Shown piece after piece: positions 1 through 7,202 of a DNA stretch of 9,747 nucleotides (its first letter is position 1; every line of letters starts with the position of its first letter). The stretch comes from DASXMX01 sp036495445. Lineage in GTDB: Bacteria > Planctomycetota > Phycisphaerae > Tepidisphaerales > Tepidisphaeraceae. A program made the translations under genes and the position numbers. Where the stretch lies: contig DASXMX010000041.1 of assembly GCA_036495445.1 (NCBI GenBank), positions 1 through 9,747 of the forward strand, read 5' to 3'. Under the pieces are notes generated by a model that did not search any database, was not told where the DNA came from, and saw only the letters and a list, made by a program, of their open reading frames with translations.

Positions 1-29
1 TGAACAACGGGCAACACGGGAGGTTCACG

Positions 30-881
30 ATGAAAACCGTCATCGACGTGCACAGCCACACCTGGGCGTTCCCCGACCACTTCGGCGAGGACTTCCGCCT
101 TCAGGCAGCCCGCGCCCGCGCGGGCGTCGAGGTGGACCTGACGGTCGATTACGACCACTACCGCGCCACCTGCCCGCCAGACACCCGCACGATCGTCTTC
201 AGCGGCAAGGCGCGGCTCAGCGGGCAATCGGTGGATGACCGGTACGTGGCCGATTACGTGAACCGTCACCCGGACACGCTCATCGGATTCATGTGCCTCG
301 ACCCGACACAGGACGGCTGGGAGCGCGAGATGCGCGACGGCCGCGAAGGGCTCGGCCTGCGCGGCATCAAACTGCTGCCGATGTACGCCGGCTTCCGGCC
401 CGACGACGCCCGGCTCGACCCGCTCTGGCGCTACGCCGCGCAGCACCAACTGCCCGTGCTGCTGCACACCGGCACGACGTTCATCGCCCAGGCGCCGCTG
501 GAGTGCACGCTCCCGCGGCACATCGACGCCGTCGCGATCCGCTTCCCGGACGTGAAGATCATCATGGCCCACCTCGGCCACCCGTACGAAGGCGAGTGCA
601 TCGCGACGTTCCGCAAGCACCCTAACGTTTATGCCGACGTCTCCGCGCTGCACTACCGGCCCTTCCAGCTCTACCACTCGCTCATGCTCGTGCAGGAATA
701 CGGAGTCTGGCACAAGGTTCTCTTCGGCACCGACTACCCCTTCACCACGGTCAACGAGTCGATCGCCGGGCTGCGGAAGCTCAATGCGATGCTGGAGGGA
801 ACCGCCCTGCCGCGACTCGACCCGGACCAGATCGAGGCCCTCATCTACCGCGACAGCCTGAAGCTGCTCGGGCTGGAGTAG
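30..881 (+). CDS. Amidohydrolase family 2 (TIM-barrel metal-dependent hydrolase)
   Basis: A 283-residue cytoplasmic metal-dependent hydrolase of the amidohydrolase-2 type; family members hydrolyse or decarboxylate small ring or carboxylate substrates, and the substrate here is not readable. Seen in sequence: the N-terminal metal motif HSH (H8, H10), a lysine in GIKLLP (K114), H146 in LLHTG, H181 in IMAHLGH and the final metal/catalytic aspartate D235 in FGTDYPF. These occur in family order and the length is normal, so the gene looks intact. There is no signal peptide. The ATG is supported by GGGAGG at 18-23, six bases upstream. It is the first complete gene of a co-directional run and ends 12 bases before the next start. 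A TGA at 1-3 could be the end of an earlier gene, but nothing more can be seen of it. Confidence 0.9.
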   Translation: MKTVIDVHSHTWAFPDHFGEDFRLQAARARAGVEVDLTVDYDHYRATCPPDTRTIVFSGKARLSGQSVDDRYVADYVNRHPDTLIGFMCLDPTQDGWEREMRDGREGLGLRGIKLLPMYAGFRPDDARLDPLWRYAAQHQLPVLLHTGTTFIAQAPLECTLPRHIDAVAIRFPDVKIIMAHLGHPYEGECIATFRKHPNVYADVSALHYRPFQLYHSLMLVQEYGVWHKVLFGTDYPFTTVNESIAGLRKLNAMLEGTALPRLDPDQIEALIYRDSLKLLGLE

Positions 882-893
882 GATGCGCGAGCC

Positions 894-1850
894 ATGACCA
901 CTCCGTCCACCATCGGCGTCGCCGGACTCGGCCTGCTCGGCCGCGGCATTGCCACGTGCCTGCTCGCCCACGGCTGCCGAGTCATCGCGTGCGAACCGAA
1001 GCCGGATGCGCGCGATGCCGCCGCGAGCCACATCCGCGATGCGATTGAAGACCTGGTGAGTCGCGGCGGGTTTCCGCCACCGTTGCGCGAGACGTGGCGC
1101 GGCCGATACGTCGCCTGCGAGGACGTCTCCGCCTTCGCGGCCTGCGAGTTCGTGATCGAGAGCATCGTCGAAGACCTTCCCGCAAAGCACGCACTGTTCG
1201 ACCGCATCGAGCAGGTCGTCGGCCCGACGGTGCCGATCGCCAGTAACACGTCGGCCCTGCCGATCTCCTCGCTCCAAGCCGCGCGACGTCACCCGCATCG
1301 CTTCATCGGCGCCCACTGGGCCGAGCCGTGTCACCTCACGCGGTTCCTTGAAGTGGTCCGCGGCGAGCAGACCGACAACGCCACAGTGGAGGCGACGCTG
1401 GCCCTCGGTCGCCGCGTCGGCAAGGACCCGACGGTTGTGCGAAAGGACGTCGAAGGCTTCATCGTCAACCGCCTCGGCTATGCGATGTTCCGCGAGGCGT
1501 TCTGGCTGCTGGAGAACGGCGTCGCCGACGTCGACACGATCGACCGCGCGTTCCGAAACGCACTTTCGGTCTGGGCAAACGTCGCCGGCCCGTTCCGCTG
1601 GATGGACCTGACGGGCCTCCCCGCATATGCGGCGGTCATGGAGCGGCTGTTCCCGCTGTTGAGTGCCTCCGGCCAGGTGCCCGAGACGATGCGGCGTCTC
1701 GTGGAAAGCGGCGCCGTCGGCGTGGCGAACGGCCGCGGGTTCTACGACTACACACCGGAGGAGGCCGACCGCTGGCAGGCCCTGCTCGTCGAGAACGTCT
1801 GGCGCGTGCGTTCGATCCAAGCCGAGCTTCTGCCGGAGGGCCCGCAGTGA
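894..1850 (+). CDS. 3-hydroxyacyl-CoA dehydrogenase family protein
   Basis: A 318-residue NAD-dependent dehydrogenase of the 3-hydroxyacyl-CoA dehydrogenase family, which oxidises a beta-hydroxy acid or its CoA ester to the 3-keto form. The Rossmann loop GLGLLG sits at residues 11-16 and an acidic residue (E34) closes the second strand, consistent with NAD over NADP. The SNTSALPIS segment (S117, N118), the catalytic His of GAHWAEP (H141) with its partner E153 in FLEVV, and N192 in FIVNR all match the family. The C-terminal helical domain is present, so it looks full length. It is a stand-alone enzyme rather than part of a multifunctional beta-oxidation protein. Relatives acting on free acids (L-gulonate or carnitine dehydrogenases) share this architecture, so the substrate may not be a CoA ester. 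The stop overlaps the next start in GTGA, indicating translational coupling. Confidence 0.88.
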   Translation: MTTPSTIGVAGLGLLGRGIATCLLAHGCRVIACEPKPDARDAAASHIRDAIEDLVSRGGFPPPLRETWRGRYVACEDVSAFAACEFVIESIVEDLPAKHALFDRIEQVVGPTVPIASNTSALPISSLQAARRHPHRFIGAHWAEPCHLTRFLEVVRGEQTDNATVEATLALGRRVGKDPTVVRKDVEGFIVNRLGYAMFREAFWLLENGVADVDTIDRAFRNALSVWANVAGPFRWMDLTGLPAYAAVMERLFPLLSASGQVPETMRRLVESGAVGVANGRGFYDYTPEEADRWQALLVENVWRVRSIQAELLPEGPQ

Positions 1851-2923
1851 GGCCGATCTTCGACGCCCATCTCGACCTGGCGTGGAACGCGATCCAATGG
1901 GACCGCGACCTGACGCAGCCGCTCGACGCGATGCGTCAGGCGGAGGCCCACCTCACCGACCATCCCGCTCGCGGCCGCGCAACCGTGTCGCTGCCCGAGA
2001 TGCGGCGCGGCGGCGTTGCCATCTGCCTTGCCACGATCCTCGCCCGGTGCAAGCCAGAGCTTCGCCCGCACAACGGGTTCGACCGCCGCGGCCTCGACTT
2101 CAACACCGCCGCGGGCTGCCATTCGATGGGCCAGGCCCAACTCGCCTACTACAAGCTCATGGAGCGCCAGGGGCACATCCGCCTGATCCGCTCCGCCGAT
2201 GACCTGCAGCAACATTGGTCGAACAGAGCTGCCGCCCAGCCGATCGGCGTGATCCTCGCGATGGAAGGAGCCGACCCGATCGTCTCGCCCGAGCAAGCCG
2301 ATGATTGGTTCGCCGCGGGACTGCGATGCGTCGGTCTCGCGCATTACGGCCAGGGCCGTTACGCGATGGGAACCGGTGGCGAAGGGCCGATCACCCCCGC
2401 GGGCCGTGAACTGCTCCGCGCCTTCGAGCGACTCGGGGTGATCGTCGACCTCACGCACTGCGCCGAGCCCGGGTTCTTCGACGTGATCGACGCGTTCGGC
2501 GGCCGCGTCCACGCGAGCCACAACATGTGCCGCGCCCTGGTGCCGGGCGACCGGCAGTTCTCCGATGATCAGATTCGCCGGCTCATCGCGCGCGACGCGG
2601 TGATCGGCATGGCGCTGGACGCGTGGATGCTCAAACCAGGGTGGGTCAGGGGCCAATCCAGGCCCGAGTCGGTCTCGCTGTCGGCCGTCGCCGACCACGT
2701 CGATCACATCTGCCAGATTGCGGGCAACGCGCGTCACGTGGGGATCGGCAGCGACCTGGACGGCGGCTTCGGCACCGAGCAGACGCCGCACGACCTGGAT
2801 TCGATCCACGACCTGCACAAGCTCGAACCGCTGCTGGCGGCGCGCGGGTACAGCCCGCAAGACGTCGATGGCATCTTTTTCGGCAACTGGCTGCGGTTTT
2901 TTTGCCAGTCGCTCCCCGCATGA
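1847..2923 (+). CDS. Membrane dipeptidase family (peptidase M19)
   Basis: A 358-residue binuclear-zinc hydrolase of the renal dipeptidase family, which cleaves dipeptides and in some members other amide or lactam bonds. The zinc ligands are all visible: H8 and D10 in DAHLD, bridging E140 in MEGADP, H204 in LTHC and H225 in HASHN, followed by D303 in GIGSDLDG. Length is typical. Despite the family name there is no signal peptide or membrane segment, so the protein should be cytoplasmic. The GTG start is well supported: GGAGG at 1835-1839 lies seven bases upstream, and the start overlaps the previous stop by four bases. A run of seven T (2897-2903) near the 3' end encodes FF of the last residues; the frame is not broken there. 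Together with the amidohydrolase it suggests hydrolysis of an amide intermediate. Confidence 0.92.
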   Translation: MRPIFDAHLDLAWNAIQWDRDLTQPLDAMRQAEAHLTDHPARGRATVSLPEMRRGGVAICLATILARCKPELRPHNGFDRRGLDFNTAAGCHSMGQAQLAYYKLMERQGHIRLIRSADDLQQHWSNRAAAQPIGVILAMEGADPIVSPEQADDWFAAGLRCVGLAHYGQGRYAMGTGGEGPITPAGRELLRAFERLGVIVDLTHCAEPGFFDVIDAFGGRVHASHNMCRALVPGDRQFSDDQIRRLIARDAVIGMALDAWMLKPGWVRGQSRPESVSLSAVADHVDHICQIAGNARHVGIGSDLDGGFGTEQTPHDLDSIHDLHKLEPLLAARGYSPQDVDGIFFGNWLRFFCQSLPA

Positions 2924-2930
2924 GGTAGCC

Positions 2931-3077
2931 ATGGGTGAACGTGAGAAAAGACTCGAAGCGCTCGGATACCCGCTGGACCGCACCCCGGCCGAGGGGAAGC
3001 TGGTGGACGCGGTTGCGATCGTGGGCGACATCGTCTGCGCGTCCGGCCAGGTGCCGCAACTGGAAGACAAGCGATGA
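2931..3077 (+). pseudogene. RidA/YjgF-like N-terminal fragment, truncated
   Basis: A 48-codon reading frame that begins like a full RidA-family protein: an initial helix (MGEREKRLEALG), a Pro-rich turn (PLDRTPAEG), then a first beta strand and VSGQVP-like segment (here CASGQVPQLEDKR), after which it stops. Family members are about 120-155 residues and continue with a glycine, another strand and the catalytic arginine; none of that is present. RidA enzymes hydrolyse reactive enamines/imines to ketones, which fits a catabolic operon. The start is real-looking: GAGG (2922-2925) overlaps the dipeptidase stop, five bases before the ATG. Its TGA overlaps the next ATG in ATGA, so either the 3' two thirds of the gene was deleted and joined to the next gene, or the assembly is collapsed there. 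The remnant should be non-functional. Confidence 0.72.
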
Positions 3078-4060
3078 GAAACGGCGGATTCCTGCTCGCC
3101 TGCGCTCTGCTCGTAGCCTGCGCGTCGGCCCGAGGCGCGGAAGACGTCCAGCTCCTGGACGTCCGACGCATCTGGGACCAGGCGCCGCACAACGCGTTCA
3201 CGTCGCTGCTGCGGATCCGGGGGCGGTGGGTCTGCGCCTTTCGTGAAGCCGAGGGGCACGTCGGCCCCGACATCGAGGGGAAGATGCGCGTCATCGTCAG
3301 CGACGATGCCGAGAAATGGGAATCGGCCGCGTTGCTTGTCGACGGCCGCGGCGACATCCGCGACGCAAAGCTCGCGATCATGCCCGATGGCCGCCTGATG
3401 CTGCTGACGGCCACTCACCTCCGCGGCCAGCCGGTGCACCAATCGGTCGCGTGGTTCACCAAGGATCTCAAGACGTGGGAGGGTCCCGTCGACGTCGGCG
3501 AGCGGAACGTCTGGATCTGGGGCATCCGCTGGCACAAGGGCGTCGGGTACAGCATCGGTTACAGCACCACCGCCGACCACTTCGTGCGGCTCTACAAGAC
3601 GACCGATGGAAAGCGGTTTGAAACCGTCGTGGATCGGCTGCAGGTGCCGGCAAAGTTCCCCAATGAGAACGCGATCGTCTTTGACGAGCACGACGTGGCG
3701 ACCGTGCTTCAGCGATGCGATCCCGATCACGCCTGCATCGGCCGCGCGGCGCCGCCTTACACGAATTGGACATGGAAGCAGACAAACGCCCGCGTCGGCG
3801 GCCCCGCCCTGATGCAGACGCCCGACGGGCGGCTGCTGGGCGCGGCCCGGCTGCACGAGCCGAAGGTTCACACCGCGCTGTTCTGGGTCGACGGAGAAGG
3901 CGACGATCACCGAGTGCCTCTCGCTCCCCTCAGGCGGCGATACGAGCTACCCCGGCCTCGTGCTCTCCGACGGCGTGCTCTGCGTCAGCTACTACTCGAG
4001 CCACGAAAAGAAGACGTGCATCTACCTGGCGAAATGCCGGCTGCCATCGGAACGGGGGAG
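3074..4060 (+). pseudogene. Sialidase-like (BNR/beta-propeller) secreted protein, frameshifted
   Basis: Residues 1-276 in the starting frame resemble a bacterial exo-alpha-sialidase-like propeller: a strand with VRRIWDQAPHNAFTSL, then WVCAFREAEGH, SDDAEKWES, GDIRDAKL, WFTKDLKTWEG and LMQTPDGRLLGAAR. The N-terminus is a signal peptide with a possible lipobox (LVAC, Cys16) or a signal peptidase I site after ASARGA. At 3899-3903 (after FWVDGEG) the family-like sequence moves to another frame, where it continues as TITECLSLPSGGD, then SYPGLVLSDG and SYYSSHEKKTCIYLA up to about 4045. Restoring one extra base or a two-base loss would give a product of about 325 residues. No natural stop follows; the sequence runs into a different gene. 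Glycan hydrolysis is a family expectation only. ATG has GGAAG at 3062-3066 upstream. Confidence 0.72.
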
Positions 4061-4915
4061 CAGCCGGGAGCTGAACCAGACCCGGAAGCCGAAGGGCGGT
4101 ACGTGCTGTTCTACCGGGTGTACAAGGACAAGATGCGCCGCATCGCCCGCGTGGAGAGCGACGACTTTCTCCACTGGGCGAAGCCGACCCTCATGGAGTA
4201 CGAGCGGGCCGACGGCCAGCCGGCGCCGGTCGAAGAGCTCTACACCAATCAAACGCAACCTTACTTCCGCGCGCCGCACCTGTACGTCGCGACGGCGGCC
4301 CGATTCATGCTCAACCGCCAGGTCATCTCGGCGCAGCAAGCGGAGGCGATCCACGTTGACCCCAAGTACTTCCACGACTGCTCCGATGGCATCTTCATGA
4401 CCAGCCGTGGCGGCAATGTCTACCAGCGCACGTTCATGGAAGCGTTCGTCGCACCAGAGCCGGGCCCGGAGAACTGGACGTCGCGCACGAATTACCCGGC
4501 GCTGAACGTCGTGCAGACCGGTCCGAGCGAAATGTCGTTGTACGTCAACGAAAACTACGCCCAGCCCACGGCCCACCTCCGCCGCTACACGTTGCGGCTC
4601 GACGGGTTCGCGTCCGTCCGCGCCGATTACGATGGCGGCGAGATGGTCACTCGGCCCTTGAAGTTCACCGGCTCCGAACTGCTGCTGAACTTCGCGACAT
4701 CCGCCGCCGGTTCGATCCGTGTCGAAGTGCAGGACGAGGCCGGCCGGCGATCCCGGGCTTTGCCCTGGACGATTGTCAGGAACTGATCGGCAACGAGATT
4801 GAACGAGCCGTTGCCTGGAAGGCCGGCAGTCTCGCGGCGCTCGCGGGGAAAACGGTCCGCCTCCGCTTCGTCATGAAGGACGCCGACCTGTACGCCATGC
4901 GGTTTGCGATGCTCG
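4060..4915 (+). pseudogene. C-terminal part of a glycosyl-hydrolase-like protein, 5'-truncated and frameshifted
   Basis: From about 4070 the frame codes for a second, different protein type: DPEAEGRYVLFYRVYKDK, DDFLHWAKP, LYTNQTQPYFRAPHLYV, FHDCSDGIFMTSRGG, TFMEAFVAPEPGPENW, NYPALNVVQTGPSEMSLYV and TSAAGSIRVEVQDEAG. I know this pattern from secreted proteins of about 450-500 residues, common in Planctomycetota, that resemble GH32/GH43-type propellers with a C-terminal beta-sandwich; their first half is absent here. Near 4745-4750 the frame breaks again: the expected tail continues one frame over as IPGFALDDCQELIGNEIER, followed by VRLRFVMKDADLYAMRF near 4870-4905. The shifted frame has no stop until 5032-5034, inside a repeat, so the native stop is also gone. 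The junction with the sialidase-like part is between about 4045 and 4075. Substrate unknown. Confidence 0.65.
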
Positions 4916-4973
4916 ATAGACGTTGCAGCTTCAGTTGCGCACGTACTCTTTCCCGGTGCATTCTTGGCAAATG

Positions 4974-5086
4974 CAATCACAGAGAGCACAGAGGACACAG
5001 AGGACGCAGAGGACACGGAGAGAAGAAAGAATAGCTCCACCAGTCTCCTCGAATTCCCTCCCTGTCCTCCGTGTCCTCGGTGATTC
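4974..5086. repeat. Inverted repeat built from 9-nt CACAGAGGA units
   Basis: The left arm has five near-identical 9-base units at 4978-4986, 4987-4995, 4996-5004, 5005-5013 and 5014-5022 (consensus CACAGAGGA). The right arm, 5054-5082, reads as three related units on the other strand (CACCGAGGA, CACGGAGGA, CAGGGAGGG). Outer ends match as well: AATCAC at 4975-4980 faces GTGATT at 5080-5085. The arms can pair into a long imperfect hairpin with a loop of about 30 bases. Elements with this sequence flavour are scattered through many environmental bacterial genomes as non-autonomous, MITE-like or extragenic repeats; that statement is from memory. It sits between a broken gene and the HisD-like gene. 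It is not a CRISPR: the units are adjacent with no spacers. Confidence 0.8.
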
Positions 5087-5127
5087 GCCTTTCAAGAATG
5101 TTCCTTGCACCAAACAAGGGCGTACCC

Positions 5128-6405
5128 ATGAAGATCATCAAGCAAGGCGGTCATCGCCTGTTCGAATCCGACCCGCAGACGGTGAACGTCGTGTCGGAGA
5201 TGCTCCTCGACCTCGAGCGTCACGGCATGGACTCGGTGCGCAAGTACAGCCGGCAGTTCGATGATTGGGATCCGCCGACGTTCGAGCTGACGCCCGCGCA
5301 ACTCCGCCAGGCCACCGAGGCGCTGCCGCGGCAGGTGATCGACGATACCGCCTATTGCCACGGCAACGTCCGCGCGTTCGCCCGGGCGCAACTAAAGACG
5401 CTCCAACCGCTCGAGGTGGAGATCCGCCCCGGCGTCGTGCTCGGGCACAAGCACATCCCGATCAACCGCGTCGGCAGCTACATCCCCGGCGGCCGCTACC
5501 CGATGTTTGGCTCGGCGCAGATGAGCATCATCCCGGCGAAGGTCGCGGGGGTGCGGAGCGTGGTCGCCTGCACACCGCCGGTGAAGGGGGAAGGTTTCTA
5601 TCCCGCCACGGTGCACGCGATGCATGCGGCCGGCGCCGACCGGGTCTTCATCCTCGGCGGCGTGCCGGCGATGGCGATGATGGCGTTCGGGCTCGGCGGC
5701 GTCGAGCCGGTCGACGTGCTCTGCGGTGCGGGCAACAAGTTCGTCGCCGAGGCCAAGCGGCAGCTCTTCGGCTGCTGCGGAATCGACCTGCTCGCCGGCC
5801 CGACCGAGATCGCCGTCATCGCGGACGACACCGCCGACCCGGCGCTCGTCGCCTGCGATCTGCTCGGCCAGGCCGAGCACGATCCCGCCAGCGGCGTGTT
5901 CCTCGTCTCCATGAGCGAAGCGTTCGCCCGGGGGGCGATCGCGGAGGTGGAGAAGCAATTGGCCGTCCTGCCGACGCGCGACGTCGCGGCCCTCTCGTGG
6001 CGCGACAACGGGATCGTCGTCGTGGCCGACGACGTGGACGAGGCCATCCGCCTGAGCGACGATTACGCACCGGAACACCTGGAGCTTCACGTCAGCAAGG
6101 ACGCGGAGCCGATCTTCCTCGACCGGCTGAGCAACTACGGCTCCCTGTTCATCGGGGAGGAGACGACGGTCGCCTACTGCGACAAATCGATCGGCACGAA
6201 CCACATCCTGCCCACCAGCCGGGCCGCCCGCTATACGAGAGGCGTCTGGGTCGGCAAGTTCCTCAAGACGTGCACGTACCAGCGCATGACCCGCGCCGCG
6301 AGCCGGGAGGTCGGTGCCGTCACGGAGCGGCAGTGCAACGTGGAGCGGATGCTCGCCCACGCGATCACCGCGCGGGTGCGCGTCGAGCGGTACGCGGACG
6401 CGTGA
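5128..6405 (+). CDS. Histidinol dehydrogenase-like zinc/NAD alcohol dehydrogenase
   Basis: A 425-residue member of the HisD family, which oxidises a primary alcohol to a carboxylate in two NAD-dependent steps. The zinc ligands are placed as in HisD: Q248 and H251 (GQAEHDP), D352 (DKSIGTNH) and H411 (MLAHA). Catalytic E316-H317 occur in YAPEHLELH, and the cofactor region has VGSYIPGGRYPMFGSAQMS. The C-terminal GKFLKTCTYQRMT replaces the SDFLK-type segment of biosynthetic HisD and resembles the HpsN-type (sulfopropanediol 3-dehydrogenase) branch. No other his gene is nearby, so a catabolic role is more likely than histidine synthesis. ATG 5128 is chosen because AAGGG (5116-5120) precedes it and the protein begins with the family-like MKIIKQG; upstream in-frame starts at 5071 and 5098 lie in or beside the repeat. 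The gene looks intact. Confidence 0.88.
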   Translation: MKIIKQGGHRLFESDPQTVNVVSEMLLDLERHGMDSVRKYSRQFDDWDPPTFELTPAQLRQATEALPRQVIDDTAYCHGNVRAFARAQLKTLQPLEVEIRPGVVLGHKHIPINRVGSYIPGGRYPMFGSAQMSIIPAKVAGVRSVVACTPPVKGEGFYPATVHAMHAAGADRVFILGGVPAMAMMAFGLGGVEPVDVLCGAGNKFVAEAKRQLFGCCGIDLLAGPTEIAVIADDTADPALVACDLLGQAEHDPASGVFLVSMSEAFARGAIAEVEKQLAVLPTRDVAALSWRDNGIVVVADDVDEAIRLSDDYAPEHLELHVSKDAEPIFLDRLSNYGSLFIGEETTVAYCDKSIGTNHILPTSRAARYTRGVWVGKFLKTCTYQRMTRAASREVGAVTERQCNVERMLAHAITARVRVERYADA

Positions 6406-6426
6406 TTGTCGCGATGGCTGGGTACT

Positions 6427-7077
6427 TCAACGGCGGATCGGCAGGCTGGGACGATGGGTGATATGCGACCGCAACCGCTGCTTGGCCGCCTCTGCGTCGC
6501 GCTTCTGGAGCGCGGCCAGGATCGAGCGGTGCTCCTCCAGGGTGCGCATGCACTCGGCGACCCAGAACTGGTGGTCCTCCGTCCGCTGGTTGATCAGCGG
6601 CAGCGGGGCCCGCAGGTACAGGGCCGACAGCCGCCGCATCCCGGCCGCGTCGACGATGGCCTCGTGGAACCGCCGGTCCGCCTCCATGACACCCAAGGCG
6701 TACCCGCCCTTGAGGAACGCCTCGAACTCGTCGCACGCGCGGGCCATCGCGTTTAGGGCGATCGACCGGTCCTGGCAGATCTCGTCGATCGCGAGGCACT
6801 CCAGGGCGAGGCGGATCTTCGTCACTTCGGCGACATCCTCAGGCCCGAGCCGAGGGACGAAGTACCCCGTCTGCGCCCCGCGCTCGACCAGCCCGTCGGC
6901 CTCCAGCCGCGCGAACGCCTCGCGCAACGCCGTGCGGTGCACCTTCAGCCGCGCCGCCCATTCCGGCTCGCGCAACCGCTGGCCGGCGTCAACCTGCTGC
7001 AGGATCAGCAGGCTGCGCAGGCTCTGATAGGCCTGTTCACGTTGCGATCCCAAGTCGTTTTTTTGAACTCTGGGCAT
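6427..7077 (-). CDS. GntR-family transcriptional regulator with FCD domain (FadR subfamily)
   Basis: A 216-residue regulator. Residues 10-75 form a GntR winged helix-turn-helix (HRTALREAFARLEADGLV is the recognition region, GYFVP the wing). Residues 80-210 form an all-helical FCD ligand-binding domain with the usual metal-site residues D134 and H138 (EADRRFHE), H183 (EEHRSIL) and H205 (RLRSHI). Such proteins usually repress a neighbouring catabolic operon and release DNA on binding a carboxylate. It ends 21 bases from the convergent HisD-like gene and is divergent from the symporter. The ATG has only a weak upstream GGA. Codons 5-7 contain a seven-A run (T run at 7058-7064 on the plus strand), intact here. 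Likely targets are the symporter, itself, and perhaps the enzyme genes. Confidence 0.92.
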   Translation of the reverse strand: MPRVQKNDLGSQREQAYQSLRSLLILQQVDAGQRLREPEWAARLKVHRTALREAFARLEADGLVERGAQTGYFVPRLGPEDVAEVTKIRLALECLAIDEICQDRSIALNAMARACDEFEAFLKGGYALGVMEADRRFHEAIVDAAGMRRLSALYLRAPLPLINQRTEDHQFWVAECMRTLEEHRSILAALQKRDAEAAKQRLRSHITHRPSLPIRR

Positions 7078-7100
7078 ATTTGATTGCGGTCCATTTTGGC

Positions 7101-7139
7101 GACGTAGATATTGTATCTATGGCGTCATCCATCTACAAT
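7101..7139. promoter_or_regulatory. Symmetric divergent promoter and candidate GntR operator
   Basis: The gap between the regulator and symporter contains two nested dyads. TAGATA (7105-7110), TTG, TATCTA (7114-7119) is a perfect 6+3+6 inverted repeat, flanked by GACG (7101-7104) and CGTC (7123-7126). Around it, ATTGTA at 7110-7115 and TACAAT at 7134-7139 are exact reverse complements, with ATGG and CCAT inside. Read rightward, TTGTAT (7111-7116) and TACAAT (7134-7139) are 17 bases apart; read leftward, TTGTAG and TACAAT show the same 17-base spacing. So one element can serve as a sigma-70-like promoter in both directions. The small dyad overlapping it is a plausible binding site for the FCD regulator. 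Function is inferred. Confidence 0.55.
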
Positions 7140-7202
7140 CCGTTCGCCACCACTGATTCCGTCCAGGATTAAGGTCCGTCCCGTCCGGCCGAGGTGACGC
7201 GC

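Noticed and set aside
2897..2903. T7 run near the dipeptidase 3' end (and a similar run at 7058-7064 in the regulator) as phase-variation sites
   Set aside because: Both frames are intact, the runs are short, and neither gene type is known for phase variation.
1748..3910. A 720-codon reverse-strand open frame across the dipeptidase and sialidase-like region
   Set aside because: It is antisense to genes with conserved catalytic residues, its composition is Arg/Ala/Val/Asp-rich low-complexity, and it shows no family-like motifs; long antisense frames are common in GC-rich DNA.
4978..5022. Possible CRISPR array
   Set aside because: The 9-base units are directly adjacent without spacers and no cas genes are present.
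5071..5127. Upstream in-frame starts at 5071 and 5098 for the HisD-like protein
   Set aside because: The first lies inside the repeat arm, neither has a good ribosome site, and the added residues do not resemble a HisD N-terminus; 5128 has AAGGG upstream.
5392..6360. A 322-codon reverse-strand frame opposite the HisD-like gene
   Set aside because: Shadow of an intact gene with all catalytic residues; the translation is His/Asp/Arg-rich and unlike any domain.
5128..6405. Naming the gene hisD or hpsN
   Set aside because: No his operon genes and no sulfonate genes are nearby; the C-terminal resemblance to HpsN is not enough to fix the substrate.
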